Both the position numbers and the translations under genes were made by a program. Shown one piece after another: positions 25,039 through 32,781 of a stretch of DNA of 64,000 nucleotides (positions are counted from its first letter, which is position 1; every line of letters starts with the position of its first letter). This DNA comes from PALSA-607 sp036509315 (GTDB lineage: Bacteria; Actinomycetota; Actinomycetes; Acidothermales; Acidothermaceae): the NCBI GenBank assembly GCA_036509315.1, contig DATCFU010000249.1:1-64000 (forward strand), given 5' to 3'. The notes beneath the pieces are model-generated. The model did no database searches. It saw only the letters and a program-made list of their open reading frames with translations, and was not told the DNA's origin.

Positions 25039-26558
25039 TGCGTCTCCTCTTTGTCGTGTTTCCGGCGTGCTTCGGGCACGTCGCCCGTTGCGCGCACGCG
25101 TAGGTCTTGCTTACGAACCTTGCCCGTCGGTGTCAATGGCAACGCCACGACGAACTCGACGTGCGCGGGTATTTTGAACGCGGCGAGGCGCCCGGACAGC
25201 GCGGCGCGTACGGAGTCCGTTGTCCACGTCGAGTCCTGCGACACCACCACAAAGGCGACGCCGACCTCGCCCCACAGCGCGTCTGGCACACCCACGACTG
25301 CGGCGTCCACGACGCCAGGTAGAGCTGCGAGTTCGCGCTCGACCTCCGACGGATACACGTTCTCTCCGCCAGAGATGAATAGATCCTTGACCCGGTCGAC
25401 GACATAGGACCATCCGTCGTCGCCGACCTGCACAATGTCACCGGAGTGGTACCAGCCACCGTCGAGAGCGGTGGCAGTGTCGTCTGGTCGCTGCCAATAG
25501 CCACGAAAAACGTTCGGACCACGGACGAGCAACTCGCCTTGCGCGCCAGGCACCGGCTCGGCGGCGTGCGGTCCAACGGCCACGTCGGTAAAGAAGTGCG
25601 GGACACCGATGGAAACCGGGTGTGCAGTCGCGCCGGACATCGTCGCCATCATCACGCCGGGCGCCGCCTCGGTCATCCCGTAACCCTGTACTAGTGGGAC
25701 ATCGCGAGCCTGCCAGGCCAACGCTGCGTGCTCGGGCACCGGCGAGCCGCCATAGACGACATACCGCAGGGAGGTGAGGTCAGTGGTCTGGAAAGAAGGG
25801 TGCTCGGCCATCATCTTCAGCATCGTGGGTACGCAGGAGAACGATGCAATCCGCTCGCTGGCAATGGTCTCGAGTACTGCGGCCGCATCGAACTTCGCCA
25901 AAACGCGGATCGCCCCGCCTTTGAACAGCGTGGGCAGCGTTGCCTGCGCCAAGCCGACCGCGTGGAAGAGTGGACTGACGCAGAGCGTGGTGTCTGTCGA
26001 GAGCGCGTCAAAGTGCGCCAACTGATTCATCGTGTTGAACGTAAGGTTGCCGTGGGTCAGCACGGCCCCTTTGGGACGGCCGGTAGTTCCGCTCGTATAG
26101 AGGATCACGGCGTCGTCGTCGAGACCCACGTCGACGCCTATGAGGTGCGACGTTGACGACGAGGCCAGCCGCGAAAGCTCGCCAAGCGGCATTGCAAGCA
26201 GTGGCAGGTCGCGGGCGATCGACTCGAACTCCAGTGCGTGCAACAGAATGCGCGGAGTGCAGTCCGCGACCTGGTAGGCAACCTCGGGCGGCGCGAGCCG
26301 CCAATTGAGGGGAACAAACACAGCACCCAGCCGACCAGTCGCAAAGAAGACCTCGAAGGTGGCTACGTCGTTCGGCCCCAGATATGCGACGCGATCGCCC
26401 TTGCCGACGCCCAAACTGGAAAGCACTGCTGCGACGTAATCGACGCGAACGGCAAGCTCGGCGTAGCTAAGCGCGCGAGTGCCTTGCCGCAAGGCGATTG
26501 CCTCAGGGTTGATGCGGGCCCGGCGCGCCGGCCAGCTGCCCACACTGAGGTCGGGCAC
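25035..26558 (-). CDS. couL: Hydroxycinnamate-type CoA ligase (ANL superfamily, CouL-like)
   Basis: A 507-aa adenylate-forming enzyme. The P-loop is YTSGTTGRPKGAVLTHGN, then VQGYGMTEAAPG (A5), YHSGDIVQVGDDGWSYVVDRVKDLFISGGENVYPSEVE (A7/A8) and the C-terminal TPTGKVRKQDLR with the A10 lysine. It activates a carboxylic acid to an acyl-CoA via acyl-AMP. GTG 26558 follows GAGGAA and abuts the amidohydrolase stop. Neighbours suggest p-coumarate or ferulate as substrate; sequence alone would allow medium-chain fatty acids. Confidence 0.78.
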   Translation of the reverse strand: MPDLSVGSWPARRARINPEAIALRQGTRALSYAELAVRVDYVAAVLSSLGVGKGDRVAYLGPNDVATFEVFFATGRLGAVFVPLNWRLAPPEVAYQVADCTPRILLHALEFESIARDLPLLAMPLGELSRLASSSTSHLIGVDVGLDDDAVILYTSGTTGRPKGAVLTHGNLTFNTMNQLAHFDALSTDTTLCVSPLFHAVGLAQATLPTLFKGGAIRVLAKFDAAAVLETIASERIASFSCVPTMLKMMAEHPSFQTTDLTSLRYVVYGGSPVPEHAALAWQARDVPLVQGYGMTEAAPGVMMATMSGATAHPVSIGVPHFFTDVAVGPHAAEPVPGAQGELLVRGPNVFRGYWQRPDDTATALDGGWYHSGDIVQVGDDGWSYVVDRVKDLFISGGENVYPSEVERELAALPGVVDAAVVGVPDALWGEVGVAFVVVSQDSTWTTDSVRAALSGRLAAFKIPAHVEFVVALPLTPTGKVRKQDLRVRATGDVPEARRKHDKEETQ

Positions 26559-27437
26559 CTATTGTTCCTCTGCGAGCGCGAATGCTTGGATCACGTTGCG
26601 CTTGAGGACGAGCGGGCGCACCTCGGGTTTGATCTCAAGAGCCTCGAAGTCGGCAAGCCAACGGTCTGGAGTGAGTACGGGATAGTCCGAACCGAACAGC
26701 ATCTTGTGCCGCAGCAAACCGTTAGTCGCGCGCACGAGCTGCGGCGGGAAGTACTTGGGGGACCAGCCGGAGAGGTCGATGTACACGTTCGCCTTGTGCG
26801 TGGCGATGGAGATCGCGGCATCTTGCCATGGCACCGAGGGGTGGGCGAGCACGATCGTCAGGTGCGGGAAGTCTGCGGCGACGTCGTCGATCAGCATCGG
26901 ATCGGAGTAGCGAAGCTTGATTCCGCGGCCACCGGGCAGCCCGGCGCCGATGCCGGTCTGACCAGTGTGGAACACGACAGGCAGTTGTGTCGTCTGCGCC
27001 ACCTCGTACAGCGGGTAATGCAGCGCGTCATTCGGGGCGAAGCCCTGGAGGGACGGGTGCAGCTTGAGGCCACGTGCGCCCGCCGCGGCAAGATCCTTCA
27101 GCCGGGCGACAGCGTCGGCTCCGTCGCCCGGGTCGACAGAGACGAAGGGGACGAGCACGTCCGCGTGACGGGCGGCATCGGCAAGTATCGCCTCATTCGA
27201 GAGCGCGGGGTGCCCCGTCGCTCTGTGTGAGTCGACGGTAAAGACGACGGCGGCCATGCGTCGGGAACGGTAGTACTCAGCGATCTCGTCAACAGTGGGG
27301 GTGCGGTTGTCGGTAGCCTTGAAGTACTTTTCTGACGCGGCCATCAGCTCGCTGTCGAGTGAGAAGTGGCCGCGCCCATCAGACTCGACGTGCACGTGTG
27401 CATCGATCGCGACGAGGGCCTCGACGTCGAGTGCCAT
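26559..27437 (-). CDS. couO: Amidohydrolase-2 family hydrolase (CouO-like beta-ketoacyl-CoA hydrolase)
   Basis: A 292-aa metal-dependent amidohydrolase. AIDAHVHVES (HxH), RGLKLHPSLQGF, VVFHTGQTG, IVLAHPSVPW and the late MLFGSDYPV give the usual metal ligands and catalytic Asp. Relatives include aromatic decarboxylases such as LigW, but beside a CoA ligase, a hydratase and an SDR it best fits CouO. That enzyme cleaves the beta-ketoacyl-CoA side chain to free the hydroxybenzoate plus acetyl-CoA. It shares one base with the SDR stop. Confidence 0.7.
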   Translation of the reverse strand: MALDVEALVAIDAHVHVESDGRGHFSLDSELMAASEKYFKATDNRTPTVDEIAEYYRSRRMAAVVFTVDSHRATGHPALSNEAILADAARHADVLVPFVSVDPGDGADAVARLKDLAAAGARGLKLHPSLQGFAPNDALHYPLYEVAQTTQLPVVFHTGQTGIGAGLPGGRGIKLRYSDPMLIDDVAADFPHLTIVLAHPSVPWQDAAISIATHKANVYIDLSGWSPKYFPPQLVRATNGLLRHKMLFGSDYPVLTPDRWLADFEALEIKPEVRPLVLKRNVIQAFALAEEQ

Positions 27438-28339
27438 TAGTACGGCTCGGCGAAGTGCTGGCCCACGGGCTGAGCGTGGGCGCTAAGTGTCGCCGACCAC
27501 ACTTCAGCAATTGCTTCAGCGCTCCAGCCACCGTCGGCGAACTCCACACACACCTCACTGGGATGCGCCCACAACGCAAGTCGGTCGCCGCCGAGCGCAA
27601 GCACTTGTCCAGTTGCATCAGCGGCGGTGAGTGAGGCGAGGAAGACAACCAGGCCTGCGACGTCCTCGGGTGGCCCGAAGCTGAGCTCGCGGCGGGCATA
27701 GGCGGGAAGCGACCGTCCATCACGCAAGGCGTCGACATACGGTTTGAGGAACGGCGCAGACTCGGTCATCGTCGTCGCCGCCACTGGGATGATGGCGTTG
27801 ACCGCAATGTTCGCGCGGGCGAGCTCAAGGGCCCAGCTACGCACCATCCCAACGATGCCTGCCTTGGCGGCTGCGTAGTTGGTTTGGCCGAAGTTGCCGA
27901 CTTGGCCTGTGGGTGAGCCGACACAGATGATGCTGCCGCCGTTGCCTTGCTCTCGCATCCGGATCGCGGCGGCGCGCACACACGTAAACGTCCCTCTGAG
28001 ATGCACCCGAATCACATCGTCGAAATCTTCGTCGCTCATCTTCCAAAGAACGGTGTCGCGCAGGATGCCCGCGTTCGTAACCAGGATGTCCAACTGACCG
28101 TACTGGGCGATCGCAGTATCGACGAGAGCTTGGGCGACCTCGCTTGATCCCACAGCACCTGGCGCCGCGACAGCCTGGCCACCCGCCGCAGTAACAGCCG
28201 CCACGGCCTCCGCGGCGACTGCTTCATCGGCGTCATTAACCACGACGCGCGCGCCGGCAGCGGCGAGCGCCTGCACATAAGCCAGGCCAAGTCCGCGACC
28301 ACCGCCGGTGACGATGGCGACCTTGCCAGTGAGATCCAC
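27437..28339 (-). CDS. couN: SDR 3-hydroxyacyl-CoA dehydrogenase (CouN-like)
   Basis: A 300-aa SDR. VTGGGRGLG is the cofactor motif, NAG follows in DILVTNAGILRD, and YAAAKAGIVG gives the catalytic Tyr and Lys. The extra ~50 C-terminal residues and the RDTVLWKMSDEDFDDVI segment resemble the dehydrogenase unit of multifunctional beta-oxidation enzymes. It would oxidise the 3-hydroxyacyl-CoA made by the MaoC hydratase. It is the first gene of the operon, with a palindrome at 28355-28369 immediately upstream of its start. Confidence 0.75.
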   Translation of the reverse strand: MDLTGKVAIVTGGGRGLGLAYVQALAAAGARVVVNDADEAVAAEAVAAVTAAGGQAVAAPGAVGSSEVAQALVDTAIAQYGQLDILVTNAGILRDTVLWKMSDEDFDDVIRVHLRGTFTCVRAAAIRMREQGNGGSIICVGSPTGQVGNFGQTNYAAAKAGIVGMVRSWALELARANIAVNAIIPVAATTMTESAPFLKPYVDALRDGRSLPAYARRELSFGPPEDVAGLVVFLASLTAADATGQVLALGGDRLALWAHPSEVCVEFADGGWSAEAIAEVWSATLSAHAQPVGQHFAEPY

Positions 28340-28354
28340 AGCGACTCCAAACTA

Positions 28355-28369
28355 GTCAGGTTTCCTGAC
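28355..28369. promoter_or_regulatory. Palindrome GTCAGG-TTT-CCTGAC, candidate CouR operator
   Basis: A perfect 6-bp-arm inverted repeat lies 16 bp upstream of the couN-like start, where it could block the promoter. It differs from the TTCC-N7-GGAA sites, so a different regulator, most simply the MarR-type protein of the same operon, is inferred to bind it. Confidence 0.45.
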
Positions 28370-28432
28370 CATATGCAGAGAACGACCTCCTACGCAAGAG
28401 CTTCTTTCCACCGAGTTGCTCCGCCACTCCGC

Positions 28433-28516
28433 AGGCCGCGCACCGTAGAGTTTGTCGAGTCGATCCCGCGGTCGACATCAGGAAAGCTGGCACGTCGCAC
28501 ACTGCGAGAAGGGGCC
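28433..28516 (+). pseudogene. Remnant of an acyl-CoA synthetase C-terminus
   Basis: The plus-strand frame ahead of the next gene encodes RPRTVEFVESIPRSTSGKL followed by ARRTLREG. This is the A10 end of an adenylate-forming enzyme, including the catalytic lysine in SGK. Nothing of the other ~500 residues is present upstream. It is not a copy of the local couL end, which reads TPTGKVRKQDLR. The scar shows that a synthetase gene was deleted here or that the cou block was inserted next to it. The frame runs without a stop into the following small gene. Confidence 0.6.
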
Positions 28517-28522
28517 TCAGAC

Positions 28523-28909
28523 ATGACCGGATCCTTCAACGTTGAATGGCTACCTGGCGGCGTATTGCTGCAGACGCGCACTGGCACACTCACGGTGCAG
28601 CAGGCCGAGCAATACGTCGCTGCCGTCAAGCTCGAGGTGGCAAAGGCCCCGAGCCCGTGGGGTGCCGTCATCGACACGCGGGGCGCTGCGGCCCAATCCG
28701 AAGAAGTGCAGGAAGTGATTCAGCGTCTGATCAAGTTCGTCGTCGCCAACAAGGTTGCGCGGATCGCGATGGTTTCGACAAGTGCGATTACCGCTATGCA
28801 GCAGCGTCGCGTCACGACCGCGCCCGGCATGCACGACCCGTCGACCGTCTCTTTCCACCAAGACCTCGATGAGGCTGTCGCAGATGTGCGGAACGCCCTC
28901 ACGAAGTAA
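28523..28909 (+). CDS. Small conserved-looking protein, possibly STAS/SpoIIAA-like
   Basis: A 128-aa soluble protein starting MTGSFNVEWLPGGVLLQTRTG. Alternating strands and helices (VQQAEQYVAAVKLEV, WGAVIDTRGA, IAMVSTSAITAMQQRR) suggest an alpha/beta sandwich like SpoIIAA/STAS-like domains, but no motif proves it. ATG 28523 has AAGGGG upstream; a longer frame runs back through the synthetase remnant and is probably not translated. No functional link to its neighbours is visible. Confidence 0.5.
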   Translation: MTGSFNVEWLPGGVLLQTRTGTLTVQQAEQYVAAVKLEVAKAPSPWGAVIDTRGAAAQSEEVQEVIQRLIKFVVANKVARIAMVSTSAITAMQQRRVTTAPGMHDPSTVSFHQDLDEAVADVRNALTK

Positions 28910-28931
28910 ACGCGGCCACTACGCTCGGTAA

Positions 28932-29405
28932 GTGACCACCGACGGCTCGACCAACGCGGCGTTCCCGGTCGGGTTCTTTCTGTTGTTCGGTGCAATCTGG
29001 CTCGTGTTCGGCGCTATGTACATCGTCGGAATAGCGGGTCTGATCAGCATTGCCCGGCAGCCGAACGAGGCGTTTGGGCCATGGTGGGACAACACCAAGC
29101 AGACGTGGATCATCGGCTCCGCGGTCGCATTCTTCGTCCCGTTCGGTCCGCTCGTTGCGGGCATCTGTTGGTTCTCCGGTGGCAAAGCGCCGATCCGCCG
29201 CGGACAGCAGGCGGGAAGACCCTTTTGGAGCGGACCACCGAAGCCGCCGCCGTATCCGCCCTACGGCTACGCCGGTTACCCGCCACCCGGTTATCAACCG
29301 CCGCCCGGTTACCCGCCGCCCGGTTACCCGCGGCCCGGTTACCCGCCGCCCGGTTCTCAACCACCGAGCCACCCGCCGTCCGACCCGCCAACGCCCTCGC
29401 ACTGA
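28932..29405 (+). CDS. Small membrane protein with a proline/glycine/tyrosine-rich tail
   Basis: A 157-aa protein with two hydrophobic segments (about residues 12-40 and 62-82) and a ~60-residue tail of PPPGY-like repeats. It resembles actinobacterial small membrane proteins with proline-rich ends that act in envelope protein contacts; the function is unknown. The start is GTG 28932, 22 bp after the preceding gene, so the two may be co-transcribed. Confidence 0.6.
   Translation: MTTDGSTNAAFPVGFFLLFGAIWLVFGAMYIVGIAGLISIARQPNEAFGPWWDNTKQTWIIGSAVAFFVPFGPLVAGICWFSGGKAPIRRGQQAGRPFWSGPPKPPPYPPYGYAGYPPPGYQPPPGYPPPGYPRPGYPPPGSQPPSHPPSDPPTPSH
29274..29351 (+). repeat. 15-bp tandem repeat coding for the GYPPP tail
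   Basis: Units starting GGTTACCCGCC recur at 29274, 29307, 29322 and 29337 with a 15-bp period. A variant 18-bp unit lies at 29289. In frame they encode GYPPP and related pentapeptides. Copy number is likely to vary between strains by slippage. Confidence 0.8.
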
Positions 29406-29472
29406 TTAGTGGCGGCCGGCGCCATTCGCCTTGCGGCTGGCCGCATCGAGATGGCGACGAAGCGCAGCCCAA

Positions 29473-30135
29473 TCAGGGCGCCGGCTGCGGATGCCGCCGC
29501 GGTGAAGAATCCGTCGAAGCTGTCGGGAACCACCGGTGTCCTCGTCGAGTAGGCGACGGCGATCCTAGCGCGGGAGCAGGAGCCGTTAGCTCTGCACGCC
29601 GCGACGAACGCACGAGTCGGCTTCCGCACAGATGATGCAGCCCGTAGCCGAGCCCGACCAAAATCAACAGGTCCCCGATGCTGAACACGTTAGCCATCGG
29701 CACACTCGCAGGAACCGGTATGACATCACCAAGCCACGCCAGGTGCGGATGTGCGAGTACGCCGGAGTTGTTGAAGTCACGGGCAACGGGATGGATGCCG
29801 GCCGTCGCAAGCGCTGAACGTGAGGCAGGCAACGTGCCGCCGTTCACCGCGATCGTCACGGCATTGAGAGCACCGCCGAGCGCGACGATGGGCAGTCCGC
29901 TGACGTGGCGGTTGAGCCAGACGAACCAGCCTGCCATCACGTAGCTAACGAGGTGCGCACTCACGAGCACCGCGCGCGGCCACGTCGGTACGACGCTGAT
30001 CGCGACAACCTGCAGGGCAAGGGCGCCAGCAATCAACCAGAACGACTTGATGCGCACGTGTGCAAGCGCCCGCAAGTGGCCACCGAATAGCGGGACAGTC
30101 GCGACGAGCAAGCCGGCCAGCAAGGCCATCAGCAT
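29473..30135 (-). CDS. DUF5317-type membrane protein
   Basis: A 220-aa protein with about five hydrophobic segments (MLMALLAGLLVATVPLFGG, FWLIAGALALQVVAISVV, MAGWFVWLN and others) and motifs typical of DUF5317, such as NAVTIAVNGGTLPAS and a late FSIGDLLILVGLG. The last ~40 residues are basic and disordered. Function unknown. It is 15 bp downstream of the GGDEF-EAL gene, so they are probably co-transcribed. Confidence 0.7.
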   Translation of the reverse strand: MLMALLAGLLVATVPLFGGHLRALAHVRIKSFWLIAGALALQVVAISVVPTWPRAVLVSAHLVSYVMAGWFVWLNRHVSGLPIVALGGALNAVTIAVNGGTLPASRSALATAGIHPVARDFNNSGVLAHPHLAWLGDVIPVPASVPMANVFSIGDLLILVGLGYGLHHLCGSRLVRSSRRAELTAPAPALGSPSPTRRGHRWFPTASTDSSPRRHPQPAP

Positions 30136-30150
30136 GGTTAGTCTCCCTGC

Positions 30151-32220
30151 TCAGTGCTGCGTAGCGGGGAGCGTGGAGAGGGCGCCGAGGGCGACCTCCG
30201 GTACGGGCGCGAGACGAGCGCGGTAGGCAATGGGCGCGACCGCACGCGGGGTCGACAGCGACGATGTCATCGCGGTCTCGGTAAGCGGCCGCGCAATGAC
30301 GTAACCCTGGAGAATGTCGCAGCCGAGCACCTGGAGCTCGTGCCATACGTCAACGGTCTCTACGCCCTCGGCGACGACTTGCATACCGAGGTTGTGTCCG
30401 AGTTCGATCGTCGATCGCACGATCGCGTGGTTCACCGGATCCGCAAGACCAATCACGAACGACTTGTCGATCTTCAACTCATTCAGCGGTAGCCGACCGA
30501 GGTATGACAGCGATGTAGCACCACTACCGAAGTCATCGATCGACAGTTGAACCCCCATGCGCCGCAGGTCGTCGAGTACTTGGCGCACCCGGCCACTCGA
30601 AGCCATGACGCCGTTCTCGGTGACCTCGAGAGTCAGCGCCGCCGCGGGCACGCCAGCTCGATGCAAAGCGACCCAGACAGACTCGGGAAACTCGCGGTCA
30701 TTCAGCTGAGCCGGCGCCACGTTGACCGCGACGGTCAGCGTCGGCTCGACTGTTCGCCAACGCCGCAGATCCGCGAGCGCCGTCCCAAGGACAGAGGCGG
30801 TCAGCAACGAGAGCAACCCGGTGTGCTCCGCCAAGTTGATGAAGTCGTCCGGCATGATGAGTCCGCGATCGGGATGCTGCCAACGGGCTAATGCCTCGAC
30901 ACCAATCACGCCACCCGTCAGCGCCGAAATCTTCGGCTGGTAGTGCACGACGACCTCGCCGTGCTCGATCGCACCGCGCAGATCTCCGAGGAGTTCAAGC
31001 CGCTCGAGGGTGTTGCGGTCGTCGTCCAGCGAGTACAGGCGAACTGCGTTTCGCTCTTCCTTTGCGGTGTACAGAGCGACATCGGCGCGGCGCAGCAGGG
31101 CCGACACGTCGAGTCCGTGCTCAGGTGCCACTGCGACGCCGATGCTGGCTCCGACGTCGATGCGAACGCCGTCCGCTGTCAATGGTGTGGCTAGCGTACG
31201 CAACGCAATGTGCGCGACGATCAGGACGGCGGTTGGCTCGATGTCCGGCACGAGCACTGCAAACTCGTCGCCACCGAGGCGACAGACCATCGCGTTCGCG
31301 CCGAGCGCCGCCGAAAGCCGATCTGCGGCCGCCTGGATCACCTGGTCGCCGATGTGGTGTCCGAGGGTGTCGTTGATTTCCTTGAAGTGGTCGAGGTCGA
31401 CGATCATCAACGCCGTCGACGAGCCAGTCGCAGATGCGCGGGCCAACATGGTGCTTGCTGTTCGGTGGAACAACGTCCGGTTCGGCAGGCCGGTCAAGGA
31501 GTCGTGCAACGACTCCTCCTCGCGCTGAATCGCCAGCTTGGCGCTCTTATGCACGGCGGCGATCGGCAGCACCAGCAGCGGCAGCGCGAAGGCGGAGAAG
31601 TCCACCGCGATGACCAGGACGGGAGCCAACGCAAGCAAGACACCGGACGTCGACAAGTGGTAGCGCAAGTCCATCGGCATCCGCTGAATCGGGTTCTCGC
31701 CCAACGACAGGGCGATGACGATGGTGGTGATCACGTGGTTGACGACGAAGAACACGATGGCCGCGGCGAGCGCGCCCAGCACGTCACGTGGCCGCAGATC
31801 ACGAGTGTCTTCGAAGAAGCCCCGAGTGGTGAACGCCGAATACGCGAGCCGCGAGGCAGTCAGGGTGAGGATGTACTGCGCCTGGTTGAAGACGATTCTG
31901 CGCAGATCCTTGCGCTGACGCACGTCGTCGAGGAGGGTCGCGATCGACTGCGCACTGAGCGCAATGATCAGTGGCCCGGCCAACACGAGGGCCAAGCTGA
32001 ACGAGCTGGAGATGGTGACCTCGTCGACGCTGCCATCACCGTGTGAGATCCGGATCGGACGAAGCTCACCGATGACTAAGACGAATGCCAGGACCAGCAC
32101 CGGGATCACGGCGATGGTCAAACCGTTTCGGACGGCGTTGAGCACCGAAAATGCGACGAGGAGGGCAGCAACGACAACCGCGATGCCAATGTAGGTATCG
32201 AGTTTGCGTCGAATCGTCAT
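30151..32220 (-). CDS. Membrane GGDEF-EAL protein (c-di-GMP turnover)
   Basis: A 689-aa protein. The N-terminal ~220 residues contain several membrane segments. A GGDEF domain follows (DSLTGLPNRTLFHR, VDLDHFKEINDTLGH, CRLGGDEFAVLVPD), then an EAL domain (VHYQPKISA, GVEALARWQHP, IDDFGSGATSLSYL, LKIDKSFV). Both catalytic signatures look intact, so synthesis and degradation of cyclic di-GMP are both possible. The RBS is GAGGAGG. Two very short ORFs with strong RBSs precede it on the same strand. Confidence 0.9.
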   Translation of the reverse strand: MTIRRKLDTYIGIAVVVAALLVAFSVLNAVRNGLTIAVIPVLVLAFVLVIGELRPIRISHGDGSVDEVTISSSFSLALVLAGPLIIALSAQSIATLLDDVRQRKDLRRIVFNQAQYILTLTASRLAYSAFTTRGFFEDTRDLRPRDVLGALAAAIVFFVVNHVITTIVIALSLGENPIQRMPMDLRYHLSTSGVLLALAPVLVIAVDFSAFALPLLVLPIAAVHKSAKLAIQREEESLHDSLTGLPNRTLFHRTASTMLARASATGSSTALMIVDLDHFKEINDTLGHHIGDQVIQAAADRLSAALGANAMVCRLGGDEFAVLVPDIEPTAVLIVAHIALRTLATPLTADGVRIDVGASIGVAVAPEHGLDVSALLRRADVALYTAKEERNAVRLYSLDDDRNTLERLELLGDLRGAIEHGEVVVHYQPKISALTGGVIGVEALARWQHPDRGLIMPDDFINLAEHTGLLSLLTASVLGTALADLRRWRTVEPTLTVAVNVAPAQLNDREFPESVWVALHRAGVPAAALTLEVTENGVMASSGRVRQVLDDLRRMGVQLSIDDFGSGATSLSYLGRLPLNELKIDKSFVIGLADPVNHAIVRSTIELGHNLGMQVVAEGVETVDVWHELQVLGCDILQGYVIARPLTETAMTSSLSTPRAVAPIAYRARLAPVPEVALGALSTLPATQH

Positions 32221-32327
32221 CGGTTGCTGCCCTCCTCTCGTACGTCGTACCCTCTGCGCCTAGCGGGCGCAGGGATCTAGCGCCATCGTTAGGCGCAGCC
32301 GACAACCACATTGATCAGCGGCGCTGA

Positions 32328-32399
32328 CTAGCGCCATTTGTGGCCGGCGACCAGGACACCATCGGCGTCGACGACGGTCGTCATGAGTTCTGCCTTCAC
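32328..32399 (-). CDS. Possible 23-aa small ORF upstream of the GGDEF-EAL gene
   Basis: GTG 32399 is preceded by AAGGAG at 8 nt. The peptide has a short acidic/hydrophobic N-part and ends VAGHKWR. It lies between another tiny ORF and the GGDEF-EAL gene, all on one strand. It could be a leader peptide or a genuine small protein. The basic/Trp ending is shared in style with the neighbouring 30-aa ORF (GAGWKW). Confidence 0.35.
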   Translation of the reverse strand: MKAELMTTVVDADGVLVAGHKWR

Positions 32400-32472
32400 G
32401 ACGAAAGCTCCTTCCCGTAAGCGGCTCGGAGTGGGTTAGCTGAACCGCAGCGTTAGCTGCGAGCACAGCGAA

Positions 32473-32565
32473 CTACCACTTCCAGCCAGCACCGACGACG
32501 GCAACGAGGGCTACCAAACCGGTAGCGGACCCCAGGACACGACCGAACAAACGTGAACGCGACAT
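32473..32565 (-). CDS. Possible 30-aa membrane or signal peptide
   Basis: ATG 32565 has a near-ideal GGGAGG 5 nt upstream. The peptide starts MSRSRLFGR, continues with a 17-residue hydrophobic stretch (VLGSATGLVALVAVVGA) and ends GWKW. It looks like a very small membrane peptide or an exported signalling peptide. Good RBS and hydrophobic pattern support it; no homologue is recognised. Confidence 0.45.
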   Translation of the reverse strand: MSRSRLFGRVLGSATGLVALVAVVGAGWKW

Positions 32566-32590
32566 ATCAACCTCCCCATGGCAAGCCAGG

Positions 32591-32612
32591 TGCCGCGGTG
32601 AGTTCCGCGGCA
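32591..32612. promoter_or_regulatory. 8-bp-arm inverted repeat ahead of the small ORF
   Basis: TGCCGCGG and CCGCGGCA flank TGAGTT. It lies 26 bp upstream of the 30-aa ORF start on the minus strand, so it may be a transcript hairpin or an operator. The rest of the 216-bp gap to the peptidase gene (32566-32781) shows no gene and no riboswitch that I recognise. Confidence 0.35.
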
Positions 32613-32781
32613 GCCACCCTGATGTAGGAGTTCTCGGCACTGGGGGTTCATCGACTCATCGCCCACCCGAGGGAACTGTTTGCGCCCGTTTGCAAGCGGC
32701 AGATAGCCGACCGCCGTCGATTCCAGCGCAGATGCCGACCCAGCACGCCGAAGGGGCAGAAACGGCGCAGACGGGTAGAAG

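Noticed and set aside
24583..28339. Interpreting the operon as fatty-acid beta-oxidation
   Set aside because: No acyl-CoA dehydrogenase or thiolase is present. The amidohydrolase and MarR partner fit the Cou-type hydroxycinnamate pathway better.
32566..32781. c-di-GMP riboswitch upstream of the GGDEF-EAL operon
   Set aside because: No GEMM-type conserved core was found on either strand, only one 8-bp-arm hairpin.
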